Source: Paenibacillus glycinis (lineage in GTDB: Bacteria; Bacillota; Bacilli; Paenibacillales; Paenibacillaceae). Taken from it: 64,000 nt of DNA. The DNA is taken from assembly GCF_009909185.1 (NCBI RefSeq), contig NZ_JAAAMV010000035.1, positions 1 to 64,000 on the forward strand, in the 5' to 3' direction. Below the pieces are notes generated by a model. That model saw only the letters and a list, made by a program, of their open reading frames with translations, had not been told where the DNA came from and made no database searches. Positions 29,448 through 37,401 of the stretch are shown here, in pieces; position 1 is the first letter of the stretch; each line of letters begins with the position of its first letter. Both the position numbers and the translations under genes were made by a program.

Positions 29448-30926
29448 CTAGGGAAGCCGCTTCGCTTCCTCCCAGTAACGATCCATCTCTATTAATTCAG
29501 TTTGGTCAAAGGAACGCCCGCTTATACGAAGCTGCTCCTCAATATATGAAAATCTCTTCATGAACTTCCGGTTGGTGCGCGAGAGCGCCTCTTCCGGATC
29601 GGCATGGATGAATCTGGCGGCATTGACCGCCGCGAACAGCAGATCGCCGAGCTCGCCCGCCTGCTCCTCCGCATCCTTCGCCGCGATCGCTTCCCTCAGC
29701 TCGCCGAGCTCCTCTTGGATCTTGTCCAGCACCGGACCGATCTCGTCCCAGTCGAAGCCGACCTTGGCCGCTTTCTTCTGAAGCTTGTAGGCTTTCATGA
29801 GCGCCGGCAGATCCGGCGGAATGCCGTCCAGCTGCGAAGCCTTCGAAGGATCGATGCCTTTGCGGCGTTTCTCCTCGGCCTTCATCTCTTCCCAGTTCCG
29901 CAGCGCCTCCTGCGCGTCTCCCGCGGCCGAGTCGCCGAACACGTGCGGATGGCGGAACAGCAGCTTCTCGTTCAGCGTCTGGATGACGTCGTATACCGAG
30001 AACGTGCCGAGCTCCTCTTCCATCTGGCTGTGCAGCATGACCTGCAGGATCACGTCGCCGAACTCCTCGCGCATGCCGTCGGGATCGTCGTTGTCGAGCG
30101 CTTCGATCGCTTCGTACGTCTCCTCGATGAAATTCTTGCGGATGGACTGGTGCGTCTGCTCCATGTCCCACGGACAGCCTTCCGGGCTGCGCAGGATGCC
30201 CACGATCTCGTGCAGCCGCTCGAAGCTGCGGTTGCGCAGGCGCTCGTCCGTCGACCGCGGCAGCCAAATGAGCGACAGATTGCCGAAGCCCGGCGTCCGG
30301 TCCAGCTCGTAGAGCGGCACGGTCAGGATCCGCTCCTCGCCCGGCACGCCGAGCGCATGGCCGATCGTGACGGGATGGTCGTCCGGCAGCACTTCCATGA
30401 GCGTCAGCTTCACGTCCGATGCCGTGAAGGCGTCGTATACCTGGCCGATGACGGTATGCAGCTCCGTCCGGATGAAGGACGGCTTCAGATCGGCGGCGTC
30501 GAGCAGCTGGAAGCCCTCGATCGGGTCGAAACCGAGCCTCGTGAACGCTTGGTCCAAGAAGCTCTCGCCGCCCAGAATGGTCAAGGCGATGCCGTGCTCG
30601 GGGCAGCGCTCGCGGAGCAGCTGCACCGTGCGCTCCGCGACCATCGGATGGCCGGGCACGGCATAGATTAGCGACTGCTTGGCCGCCGCCTCCTTGAGGA
30701 GCGCGTCCGCGATGGCTTCGTAAACGTCGGGAAAGGAATCCAGCTGCTCGTAGAACGAGTCGAAGGATCGATACGCAAGCTGATGGTCGCTGAACAGCCG
30801 CATCATGGGATGCTTGTCCGTCCGCACGTAGCGGTGAGCGGCCTCCTGAAGCTTGCGCCACGCGCCGAGCGTGAGCTGATCGGCGTCGCCGGAGCCCAGC
30901 CCGACGACGGTAATGGTCGGTTGCAT
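29448..30926 (-). CDS. mazG: MazG nucleoside triphosphate pyrophosphohydrolase fused to a tetrapyrrole methylase-like domain (YabN)
   Basis: House-cleaning enzyme hydrolysing NTPs. The 492-aa protein has an N-terminal SAM-dependent tetrapyrrole methylase-type domain (residues 1-225; TVVGLGSGDADQLTLGA, YAVPGHPMVAERTVQLL) and two MazG modules: the first with the metal-binding set EETYEAIEALDND and EEFGDVILQVMLHSQ, the second with LGELREAIAAKDAEEQ and GELGDLLFAAVNAARF. This is the YabN architecture. Start ATG at 30926 behind GGAGG-like TAACGAACG is weakly supported, but the N-terminus is conserved. Confidence 0.94.
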   Translation of the reverse strand: MQPTITVVGLGSGDADQLTLGAWRKLQEAAHRYVRTDKHPMMRLFSDHQLAYRSFDSFYEQLDSFPDVYEAIADALLKEAAAKQSLIYAVPGHPMVAERTVQLLRERCPEHGIALTILGGESFLDQAFTRLGFDPIEGFQLLDAADLKPSFIRTELHTVIGQVYDAFTASDVKLTLMEVLPDDHPVTIGHALGVPGEERILTVPLYELDRTPGFGNLSLIWLPRSTDERLRNRSFERLHEIVGILRSPEGCPWDMEQTHQSIRKNFIEETYEAIEALDNDDPDGMREEFGDVILQVMLHSQMEEELGTFSVYDVIQTLNEKLLFRHPHVFGDSAAGDAQEALRNWEEMKAEEKRRKGIDPSKASQLDGIPPDLPALMKAYKLQKKAAKVGFDWDEIGPVLDKIQEELGELREAIAAKDAEEQAGELGDLLFAAVNAARFIHADPEEALSRTNRKFMKRFSYIEEQLRISGRSFDQTELIEMDRYWEEAKRLP

Positions 30927-30996
30927 CGTTCGTTACCTCCTGGCAATGATTTCTCGCCTAACTGGATTCATTATAGCACTCCGTTCCCGCGAACAG

Positions 30997-31028
30997 AAAA
31001 ATCCACCCCGAGCTAACGCTCGAGGTGG
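30997..31028 (-). terminator. Rho-independent terminator between the orphan binding protein and mazG
   Basis: A 10-bp stem with one mismatch (31003-31012 with 31019-31028) followed on the minus strand by ATTTTT. It ends transcription from the substrate-binding protein gene, so mazG needs its own promoter. Confidence 0.8.
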
Positions 31029-31150
31029 AGCCCGGCCGGCGAAAACGGCCTGCAGCCGGAGCTTGAATCCATGCGACGGGCTTGATTTCCGGGCGCGATG
31101 CGAGGGGCGATACGGCGAACATGCGCGGTCGCCGCGGAGGTCGTGCGATG

Positions 31151-31260
31151 AATCCCCGGGGAGGTTGCGCGCTAAATCCCCGAGGAGGTTGCGCGCTAAA
31201 TCCCCGAGGAGGTTGCGCGTTAGTTCCACAGTGGAGTTTGCGTGCTAGTTCCCCGCGTTA
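31151..31260. repeat. 24-bp tandem repeats
   Basis: Three near-perfect units (31151-31174, 31175-31198, 31199-31222; consensus AATCCCCGAGGAGGTTGCGC plus GCTA) and two degenerate ones up to 31260. They fill the 338-bp gap between the orphan binding-protein gene and mazG together with the terminator at 30997. The open frames across them lack ribosome sites and follow the repeat, so I do not call a gene. Confidence 0.85.
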
Positions 31261-31265
31261 TCACG

Positions 31266-32348
31266 CTACGGTTTCGCCAGGAACTCGGCCGTGAAGGCTT
31301 TGGTCACGTCCTGCTTCTCCTTCAAGCCCTTGATCTCGATCAGCTGATCCTGCAACCGGTTCCACCTGTCCGCCGTCATGGCGCCGATGCCGTTCGCCTT
31401 GGTCTCGTCGGTCAAAATGAATTCCTTCTCGTGCTCCGCTTCGTAATTCATCGCGTCCAAAGTCGCCTCCGGGTTGTATGTCTTGATGAGCGGATTGACG
31501 GTCTCGTAGTTGTCCAAATAGTAGCTCCAGCCCTTCTGGCTCGCTTGCACGACGGCCTTGACGACGTCCGGGTGCTTCGCGAGGTAATCCTCCGTCGTGA
31601 ACAGCACGTCGGCATAGTTGGCATAGCCCGAATCGGCGACTTTCAGCAGGGATACGTCGACCCCTTGGTTGGCGAGCGCATACGGTTCGTTCGTAATGTA
31701 ACCTTGGTTCAACGATTTCTTATCCTTGATGAAGTTGACCAGCTGGCCCGTGTAGGCCATCGGCTTCGCTTCCGTCAGCTTGAATTTGCTCTTGATGTAC
31801 TCCCAATACAGCGTGCCCGGCGTCACGTACACGGTCCGGTCCCCGATATCGGCGAAGCTCTCGATCCTGTCGTCCGCATGGTGAATCAGCACCTGGGGCG
31901 AGTATTGGAAGCCGGCCAGGATGCCGACGACCGGAATGCCCTGCTGCCTCGCGAGCAGGATGTCGTCCGCGTAGGAGATCCCGAAGTCAGCCTTCCCCGA
32001 AGCGACCAGCGTCATGGCCGAGATCTGCGGACCGCCGGGCGTAATCGTCATGTTCACGCCGGCGTCTTGATAATACTTTTGTTGGAGCGCGGCAAAATAA
32101 CCCCCGTCCTCGCCTTTCGCGTACCAGCCCTCGATCAAGGTGACGTCGGTCGGGTTCGCGCTTGCCGGAGCGTCCGCGGCCGGCTCTTCCGCGGCGACCG
32201 AAGCGGTATTGGCCGAATCCGCGGTTGCCGCGTTCGAAGCCGGCTCGCCATTCGAGCCCGAATCGTTCTTCGCGTTCGTGCCGCAGCCCGCGAGCGCGAG
32301 CAGAACGAGCAGCATCGCGATTCCTGTTCCTTTTACATGTCTAAACAT
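31266..32348 (-). CDS. Orphan substrate-binding lipoprotein of a nitrate/sulfonate/pyrimidine-type ABC transporter
   Basis: A 360-aa SsuA/THI5-like binding protein. The ATG at 32348 follows GGGGAGGG and opens a signal peptide with lipobox LALAGCG; an Ala/Ser/Asn-rich linker of about 45 residues precedes the domain (LIEGWYAKGEDGGYFAALQQ, PGGPQISAMTLVASGKADFG, VTPGTLYWEYIKSKF). No ATPase or permease is adjacent: neighbours are mazG and the SpoVB-like gene. A perfect GlnR/TnrA box upstream suggests nitrogen control. It may supply the transporter encoded at 35.7-38.4 kb. The ligand is unknown. Confidence 0.85.
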   Translation of the reverse strand: MFRHVKGTGIAMLLVLLALAGCGTNAKNDSGSNGEPASNAATADSANTASVAAEEPAADAPASANPTDVTLIEGWYAKGEDGGYFAALQQKYYQDAGVNMTITPGGPQISAMTLVASGKADFGISYADDILLARQQGIPVVGILAGFQYSPQVLIHHADDRIESFADIGDRTVYVTPGTLYWEYIKSKFKLTEAKPMAYTGQLVNFIKDKKSLNQGYITNEPYALANQGVDVSLLKVADSGYANYADVLFTTEDYLAKHPDVVKAVVQASQKGWSYYLDNYETVNPLIKTYNPEATLDAMNYEAEHEKEFILTDETKANGIGAMTADRWNRLQDQLIEIKGLKEKQDVTKAFTAEFLAKP

Positions 32349-32408
32349 GGTATCCCTCCCCTGCCGATCCATTTCGGCTTCTCTCTTCTCATGCCGACGT
32401 GTTCGGTC

Positions 32409-32460
32409 TTTATGACCTTATCGTAGAGCCCGGAGGAAGTGTATGTAAATATAGCTGACA
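32409..32460 (-). promoter_or_regulatory. GlnR/TnrA box and promoter region of the orphan binding protein gene
   Basis: The palindrome TGTAA-N7-TGACA at 32444-32460 matches TGTNA-N7-TNACA completely. Two promoters are possible: TTACAT (32443-32448) with TACGAT (32420-32425), spacer 17, which puts the box at about -39; or a -10 CATAAA (32409-32414) without a clear -35, which puts the box at about -50, as at activated sites. Confidence 0.75.
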
Positions 32461-32579
32461 TAATTTTGGAGAAAAGACGAAGAAGCCTGCTTATTTTTGT
32501 GCAGGATAACAATTTCGGACGCGCCAATAGGGATATATATTTCATGAATATCACATGAATATGCCGTCATCTGCCGATG

Positions 32580-32619
32580 AAAAAGGCTCTCCTTCCTTGA
32601 ATTCGGGAAGAAGAGCCTT
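32580..32619 (-). terminator. Rho-independent terminator of the SpoVB/YabM-like gene
   Basis: Arms 32583-32590 and 32612-32619 (AAGGCTCT / AGAGCCTT), extended by partial pairing inside, with TTTTT following on the minus strand, 15 bases after the stop codon. Confidence 0.85.
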
Positions 32620-32634
32620 GGTCTTGGCGCTGGC

Positions 32635-34689
32635 TTAGGCGCCTTCGGGCAGCAGGCGCCAACGAATCAGGCGAGCGGCGAGCGCATCGCCGCCCGGCAG
32701 CGCGCGCAGCTCGCGCGCGCTAACGCCGCCGAAGCGCAGCGCGGCGGCGGCGAAGAGCGCTCCGCCGAGGGCGGTGCCCCCGAGCGCGAGCACGGCCGCT
32801 GCCGCCCGCGGCGGCAGCGCAAGGCCGAGCAGCGGGGCCACGCCGCGCTCAGCCAGGACGAGCGCCGCGGCCATGACCGCGAGCGCGAGTCCCATGCCCG
32901 CGGCGCTGCGCGCGGGCACCGCCGCGCCGGCGGCGCGGCGGACGGCGCCCGAGCCCAGCAGGGCGGCCGCCGTGAGCGCCGCGATGCCGGCGCAGGCGGC
33001 GCCGGCCGTGCCGTAGGCCGGCACGAGGGCGGCGTTGAACGCCGCCTTCAACACCGCCGCGCCCAGCATGAGCAGGGCAGGGGTGCGGACCGCCCCCAGC
33101 CCTTGAAGCACGGCCGCGGTCAACGCGCTGACGGTGCCCGCAAGCGCCGTGCACCCGACCAGGGCGAATGTACGCGAGCCGGCATCGTTCGCGTACAGCA
33201 GCATGTTAATGGGCTCGGCCAGCAGCGCGAGCCCCAGGGCCGCGGCCGCGCCGATGCCCCACGCGGCGCGCAGCACGAGGCTCGCTTGCTGCCGGACGGC
33301 CGCCGCGTCCCCGCGGGCGCGCGAACCCGCAAGCGCGGGGACGAGCGCGCCGCCCATCGCGCCGGCCACCATGACGACCAGCTGCACGAGCGGCTGGCCG
33401 CGGCCGTACAAGCCGAAGAGCGTCATCGCTTCCACCTGCCCCAAACCGTTGCCCTGCAGCAGCCGGGGGACCGTGAACGCGTCCACGACGTTCAGCACCG
33501 GAATCGCCAGCGCCCCGAGCGTTACCGGCACCGCGAGCAGCGCAAGGCGGCGCATCAAGGCCGGCAAGCTCGCCCGTCCCTCGATGCGCCGCTTCCGCGA
33601 ATACGGCGATCCCGAGGAACGCCGCAGTCCCGGTCGACCGATTCGCTCTCTGGAACCGCGAGGCTCGCTTGAATCTCGGAACTCGCGCAAGACCGGTACC
33701 GGGATCGGTTCCCGTCTTCCAGTCCCTTTCTCCGCGCTTGAATACCTTCCGGCCCGCGCTGCATCCGCCGCTCGCGCTTCATCGAACCGCTCTTGCCGCC
33801 GCCTATCCCGCAATCCAGGCGCATGTCCCGCGTCTGCCGGACCGCGCTTCTCCCGCAGCCAATACGCGACGATCACCGCCAATCCGGCCAGGCCGCCGAT
33901 CGCGGAGCCCGCCGTCGCGCCGGCCGCAAGCCGGGCATCGGACCAGCCGAGCTGCCAGCCCGCGAGCAACAGCGCCAGCATGCCGGCCACGCGCACGGTC
34001 TGCTCGGACAGCTGCGAGACCGCCGACGGCAGCATTCGCCCAAGTCCCTGGTAATAGCCGCGAAACGCCGCCATGGCCGGGGCGACCCAGAACGCGAGCG
34101 CGGATGCCTTGACCGCGTTCGTCGCCGCCTCGTCGCCCAGCCACGAGGCGATTCGGTGCGACCCGGTCCATAGCAGCAGGAAGCCGATCGCCCCGCCCGC
34201 GGACAACAGCCACGCGCTCGCCGTCAGCACGCGTCCCGAGCCGTCCCGGTCGCCCGCGGCCTCGCGCTCGGCCACGAGCAGCGATACCGCGACCGGAAAG
34301 CCCGCCGTCACCATGACAAGCAGCAGCTGGTACAGCGGGTAGACGGCATTATAGATGCCGAATACGCGATCGCCCGCCAAGTTCTGCAGCGGAATCTTCT
34401 GCAGCGTGCCGAGCGTCTTGCTGAGCAGCATCGCGACGCCCATGAGCGCGGCGCCCTGCATGAAGCGCGGGCCTTTTGCGCCGGCCTCGCCGCCGTTCCG
34501 AGCCCTTCCGGACCGATGCCCCGATTCCGACGGCAAGCGGCCGGCTTCCTGCCCGGCGCCGAACTCCTCCGGAGGCCGTTCGTTTATTTCAAGCGTTTCG
34601 GGATCGTTCGATGACGTCCCGCGACGCCGATTTCGTTCTTGCTTTTGCCTCAAACGTCCGCACCTGCCCGTCTCTTCTCCTGCCCCCAT
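32635..34689 (-). CDS. Polysaccharide/lipid flippase of the SpoVB-YabM (MOP) family with a long hydrophilic insert
   Basis: Multi-membrane-segment protein of the MATE/MOP superfamily; relatives flip peptidoglycan or polysaccharide precursors. The family core begins near residue 77 (MQGAALMGVAMLLSKTLGTL, GIYNAVYPLYQLLL, GFPVAVSLLVAEREAAGD). Relatives are about 520-540 aa; here 684 aa, because of 76 extra N-terminal residues and an Arg-rich insert at about residues 279-375 between membrane segments. The ATG at 34689 lies inside a TATAAT, and ATG 34461 (AAAAGG upstream) fits the core better, so the true start may be 34461. Same locus as B. subtilis yabM. Confidence 0.82.
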   Translation of the reverse strand: MGAGEETGRCGRLRQKQERNRRRGTSSNDPETLEINERPPEEFGAGQEAGRLPSESGHRSGRARNGGEAGAKGPRFMQGAALMGVAMLLSKTLGTLQKIPLQNLAGDRVFGIYNAVYPLYQLLLVMVTAGFPVAVSLLVAEREAAGDRDGSGRVLTASAWLLSAGGAIGFLLLWTGSHRIASWLGDEAATNAVKASALAFWVAPAMAAFRGYYQGLGRMLPSAVSQLSEQTVRVAGMLALLLAGWQLGWSDARLAAGATAGSAIGGLAGLAVIVAYWLREKRGPADAGHAPGLRDRRRQERFDEARAADAARAGRYSSAEKGTGRREPIPVPVLREFRDSSEPRGSRERIGRPGLRRSSGSPYSRKRRIEGRASLPALMRRLALLAVPVTLGALAIPVLNVVDAFTVPRLLQGNGLGQVEAMTLFGLYGRGQPLVQLVVMVAGAMGGALVPALAGSRARGDAAAVRQQASLVLRAAWGIGAAAALGLALLAEPINMLLYANDAGSRTFALVGCTALAGTVSALTAAVLQGLGAVRTPALLMLGAAVLKAAFNAALVPAYGTAGAACAGIAALTAAALLGSGAVRRAAGAAVPARSAAGMGLALAVMAAALVLAERGVAPLLGLALPPRAAAAVLALGGTALGGALFAAAALRFGGVSARELRALPGGDALAARLIRWRLLPEGA

Positions 34690-34724
34690 TATACCCCAAA
34701 CGCGGGCGGCCGGCGCGGCGAAGC

Positions 34725-34765
34725 AAAAAAGCTCCCCCGAAGGTCGTATCCCTCCAAGGAAGCTT
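34725..34765 (-). terminator. Probable terminator of spoVT
   Basis: Arms around 34731-34738 and 34758-34765 (AAGCTTCC / GGAGCTT with a bulge) followed on the minus strand by TTTTTT, directly after the spoVT stop. Confidence 0.7.
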
Positions 34766-34773
34766 GTCCGGCG

Positions 34774-35316
34774 CTATTGCTCCATTTGTTTGGCGAGGAA
34801 CCCGGCAGCGGTCTCCGCCATTTTCGTTTCCATTTGCGACATTTTGACCGCATCGTCCTTGCTCAGCAGCACAACCGTCCCGATCGGATCCCCGCCGGCC
34901 ACGATCGGTGCCGCCACGAACGAGCTGAACGTCTCGCCGATGTCCTTGACGACCTCGAACGACCCGCCGCCGGACTCCACGACCGTCTTGCGGTTCTCCA
35001 TGCAGCCCTCCAGCATGGCGCCGATTTGCTTCTCCAAGTAATCCTTCTTCGGCGCGCCCGCGACGGCAATGATGTTGTCGCGGTCCGTGATGAGCGTGAT
35101 GTGGTTGGTGCTCTCCGAGAGGGACTCCGCGTATTCCTTCGCGAAATCGCCGAGCTCGCCGATCGGGGAATACTTCTTCAGGATGACTTCTCCGTCGCGA
35201 TCGACGAATATTTCCAGCGGGTCGCCCTCGCGTATTCTCAGCGTACGGCGGATCTCCTTGGGAATGACGACCCGGCCGAGATCATCGATGCGACGGACAA
35301 TTCCAGTTGCTTTCAT
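34774..35316 (-). CDS. spoVT: Stage V sporulation transcription regulator SpoVT
   Basis: Forespore regulator that tunes sigma-G genes. It is 180 aa: an N-terminal AbrB swapped-hairpin DNA-binding domain (MKATGIVRRIDDLGRVVIPK, LRIREGDPLEIFVD) and a C-terminal GAF-like domain (about residues 60-178; ITLITDRDNIIAVAGAPKKD, PIVAGGDPIGTVVLLS). Placement before the yabM-like gene matches B. subtilis. A GAATA-type -35 upstream hints at sigma-G control, but the spacing is not standard. Confidence 0.97.
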   Translation of the reverse strand: MKATGIVRRIDDLGRVVIPKEIRRTLRIREGDPLEIFVDRDGEVILKKYSPIGELGDFAKEYAESLSESTNHITLITDRDNIIAVAGAPKKDYLEKQIGAMLEGCMENRKTVVESGGGSFEVVKDIGETFSSFVAAPIVAGGDPIGTVVLLSKDDAVKMSQMETKMAETAAGFLAKQMEQ

Positions 35317-35537
35317 GTTCTAGTTGCCCCACTTTCCTTGGAAGGTTTTGAATTCGACTGGACGATTGTGATGCCGGCAATGCTTTATTATTCAAGAGGA
35401 GAGAATCCTTGAAAGAGGTGTTTAGCGAACTGACCATAGTATTCATCCCCTCCCATTTTCTTATGCATTCGGCCGACCCGGAAAGCCGTCCTTCGACGGT
35501 CGAAAAAACGGCGTCCGCGAACGGCGCCGGAGGCCAT

Positions 35538-35568
35538 AAAAAAACCGCCGCTCATAGGCGAGCGGCGG
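35538..35568 (-). terminator. Rho-independent terminator after the SsuABC-like operon
   Basis: A perfect 9-bp stem (35545-35553 with 35560-35568) followed on the minus strand by seven T. The stop codon of the 34-codon ORF lies inside the stem. It closes the transport operon before spoVT. Confidence 0.92.
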
Positions 35569-35656
35569 GATGGCGAAAGAACATCAGGGTGACGACGAAA
35601 CCGAGCACAGTCCACAAACGCGCTTTCCAGCGACCTGCATTTCCATTACGTTCCAT
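35552..35656 (-). CDS. Candidate 34-aa basic-hydrophobic small protein
   Basis: An ORF of 34 codons: basic N-terminus (MERNGNAGRWKARLW), a hydrophobic stretch TVLGFVVTLMFF that could cross or bind the membrane, and a basic end. The ATG at 35656 has AGAGGAG nine bases upstream, and the stop lies in the operon terminator, so it would be the last gene of the SsuABC-like operon, 31 bp after the ATPase gene. I know no family; it could be a small transporter-associated protein or chance. Confidence 0.45.
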   Translation of the reverse strand: MERNGNAGRWKARLWTVLGFVVTLMFFRHPAARL

Positions 35657-35687
35657 GCGCAACGCTCCTCTTTCGCGGGATGACGAA

Positions 35688-36533
35688 TCAATGCTTCAGC
35701 AGCGCCCCGAGCTCGCGCTTGAGCGACAGGAACGCCGGCAGCTCCCGGACCTCCTGCGTCCGCTGCGCGGGCAGCTTCACGTCGAACGCTTTCAGGATCC
35801 GGCCGGGGTTCGCGCCCATGACGACGACCCGCCGGGAGAGGAAGATCGCCTCCTCGATATCGTGGGTGATGAAAAGCACGGTCGTTTTCTCCTTCTCCCA
35901 CACCTCGAGCAGCATCTCCTGCATCTCCAGCTTCGTCTGCGCATCCAGCGCGCCGAACGGCTCATCCATGAGCAGCACCTTCGGGCGGTTAGCCAGCGCC
36001 CGCGCGATCGCGACTCGCTGCTTCATGCCGCCGGACAGCTGCTTCGGGTAGGCGTTCGCGAACTGCTCGAGCCGGATGACTTTCAGAAAATGGCTGCTGA
36101 TCGCCCGGCGTTCCAGCGTGGAGACGCCCTTCAGCTTCGGGCCGTATTCGATGTTCTCGCGCACCGTCAGCCACGGGAACAGCGTATAGCCTTGGAACAC
36201 CATGCCCCGCTCGGCGCCCGGCCCGACGACCTCATCCCCGTCCAGCCGCACGCTGCCTTCCGTCAGGTCGTCCAAACCGGCCACGATCCGCAAGAGCGTC
36301 GACTTTCCGCAGCCGGACGGCCCGACGATCGTCACGAACTCATTGGCGCCGATCGTCAGATCGATGCCGGCGAGCGCCTCGAAGCGGTTCTTCTTGGAGG
36401 CGTACACCTTCCCCAAGCCCGCGATGACGATTTCTCCTTGCCGGCCCGCTTCGGCAGGCGCCGATCCGATCGATCCGGCGGCTTTCTCCTCGTATAAAGC
36501 TTCCTGTTTCTTGGCAGCTTCCATAACGTTCAC
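35688..36533 (-). CDS. ABC transporter ATP-binding protein, SsuB/TauB-like
   Basis: Energises the importer formed with the next two genes. The 281-aa protein has Walker A VGPSGCGKST, Q-loop VFQGYTLFPW, signature LSGGMKQRVAIARAL, Walker B VLLMDEPFGALDA and the H-loop FITHDIEEAIF, all typical of the nitrate/sulfonate/taurine family. About 33 residues precede the domain. It lies 61 bp after the permease gene. ykkC riboswitch control of the operon suggests guanidine or a related nitrogen compound as substrate. Confidence 0.93.
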   Translation of the reverse strand: MNVMEAAKKQEALYEEKAAGSIGSAPAEAGRQGEIVIAGLGKVYASKKNRFEALAGIDLTIGANEFVTIVGPSGCGKSTLLRIVAGLDDLTEGSVRLDGDEVVGPGAERGMVFQGYTLFPWLTVRENIEYGPKLKGVSTLERRAISSHFLKVIRLEQFANAYPKQLSGGMKQRVAIARALANRPKVLLMDEPFGALDAQTKLEMQEMLLEVWEKEKTTVLFITHDIEEAIFLSRRVVVMGANPGRILKAFDVKLPAQRTQEVRELPAFLSLKRELGALLKH

Positions 36534-36594
36534 GCTCCGTTTGTTCTCCCTTGGCGGGAGTTGCTTGGCGACGACTGCATCCGTCCAAGGCGTT

Positions 36595-37395
36595 CTACGC
36601 CCAAGGGAATAATCTGCGGTTCAGGAAAGCGAAGATCCGATCGCTGATCAGTCCCAGCAGTCCGATGACGATGATGCCGACGAAGATTTGATCCGTGTTC
36701 AGGAAGCGCTGCGCCTTCATGATGGCATACCCGAGGCCGCTATTGACCGCGACGAGCTCCGCCACGACGAGATACGTCCACGCCCACCCGAGAATGAGGC
36801 GGAGCGTGTTCATCAGCTGCGGTTGGATCGCCGGAATGAGCACCGTCTCGATCGCTTTCCAACGCCCCGCCCCGAGCGTGAACGACGCCTGCAGCAAGTC
36901 GGCCGAGACGCGGCGCGTATTGTCGGCCACCATCAGCACGAGCTGGAAGAAGCAGCCGAGGAAGATGAGGAGGATTTTCGCCCACTCACCGATTCCCGCC
37001 CACACCATGATGAGCGGAATGAACGCCACGGCCGGCATGTAGCGGATAAACTCCATCGGCGGCTCCACGAAGGCCTCCCCGTACTTGAAGGTGCCGGCGA
37101 AGATTCCGAGCGGGATGCCGACGATGCAGGCCAGGATAAACCCGGCCGATACCCGGAACACGCTGATGCCGATGTGATGCCAATATTCGCCGGTGCCGAG
37201 CAGCTTGATCATCTCCGTCAGCACCTTATCCGGCGTCGGCAGGAAGACGGGATTCACCGCCTTCGCGTAGCTCAAGACCGACCAGACGATCAGCAGCAGC
37301 AGGAAGGAGAAACCGGCCGTGAAAGCAAACGGCCTCCCGCCGATATCCTTGAAGATTTGAAACGTATGGGGTTTCCGGCGTTTGGTCGCGTTCAT
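36595..37395 (-). CDS. ABC transporter permease, SsuC/TauC-like
   Basis: A 266-aa BPD-type permease with about six membrane segments. The cytoplasmic EAA motif region reads QASFTLGAGRWKAIETVLIPA, the contact site for the ATPase. It begins 6 bases before the binding-protein end (gap of 6 bp), so the three transporter genes form one unit in the order binding protein, permease, ATPase. Confidence 0.93.
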   Translation of the reverse strand: MNATKRRKPHTFQIFKDIGGRPFAFTAGFSFLLLLIVWSVLSYAKAVNPVFLPTPDKVLTEMIKLLGTGEYWHHIGISVFRVSAGFILACIVGIPLGIFAGTFKYGEAFVEPPMEFIRYMPAVAFIPLIMVWAGIGEWAKILLIFLGCFFQLVLMVADNTRRVSADLLQASFTLGAGRWKAIETVLIPAIQPQLMNTLRLILGWAWTYLVVAELVAVNSGLGYAIMKAQRFLNTDQIFVGIIVIGLLGLISDRIFAFLNRRLFPWA

Positions 37396-37401
37396 CGGCG
37401 A

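Noticed and set aside
30933-31229. 98-codon minus frame over the 24-bp repeats
   Set aside because: It crosses the terminator at 30997-31028 and just translates the repeat; no ribosome site.
35317-35400. Sigma-G promoter for spoVT
   Set aside because: GAATA and a CAT-type -10 exist, but the spacer (15 bp) and -10 match are too poor to list.
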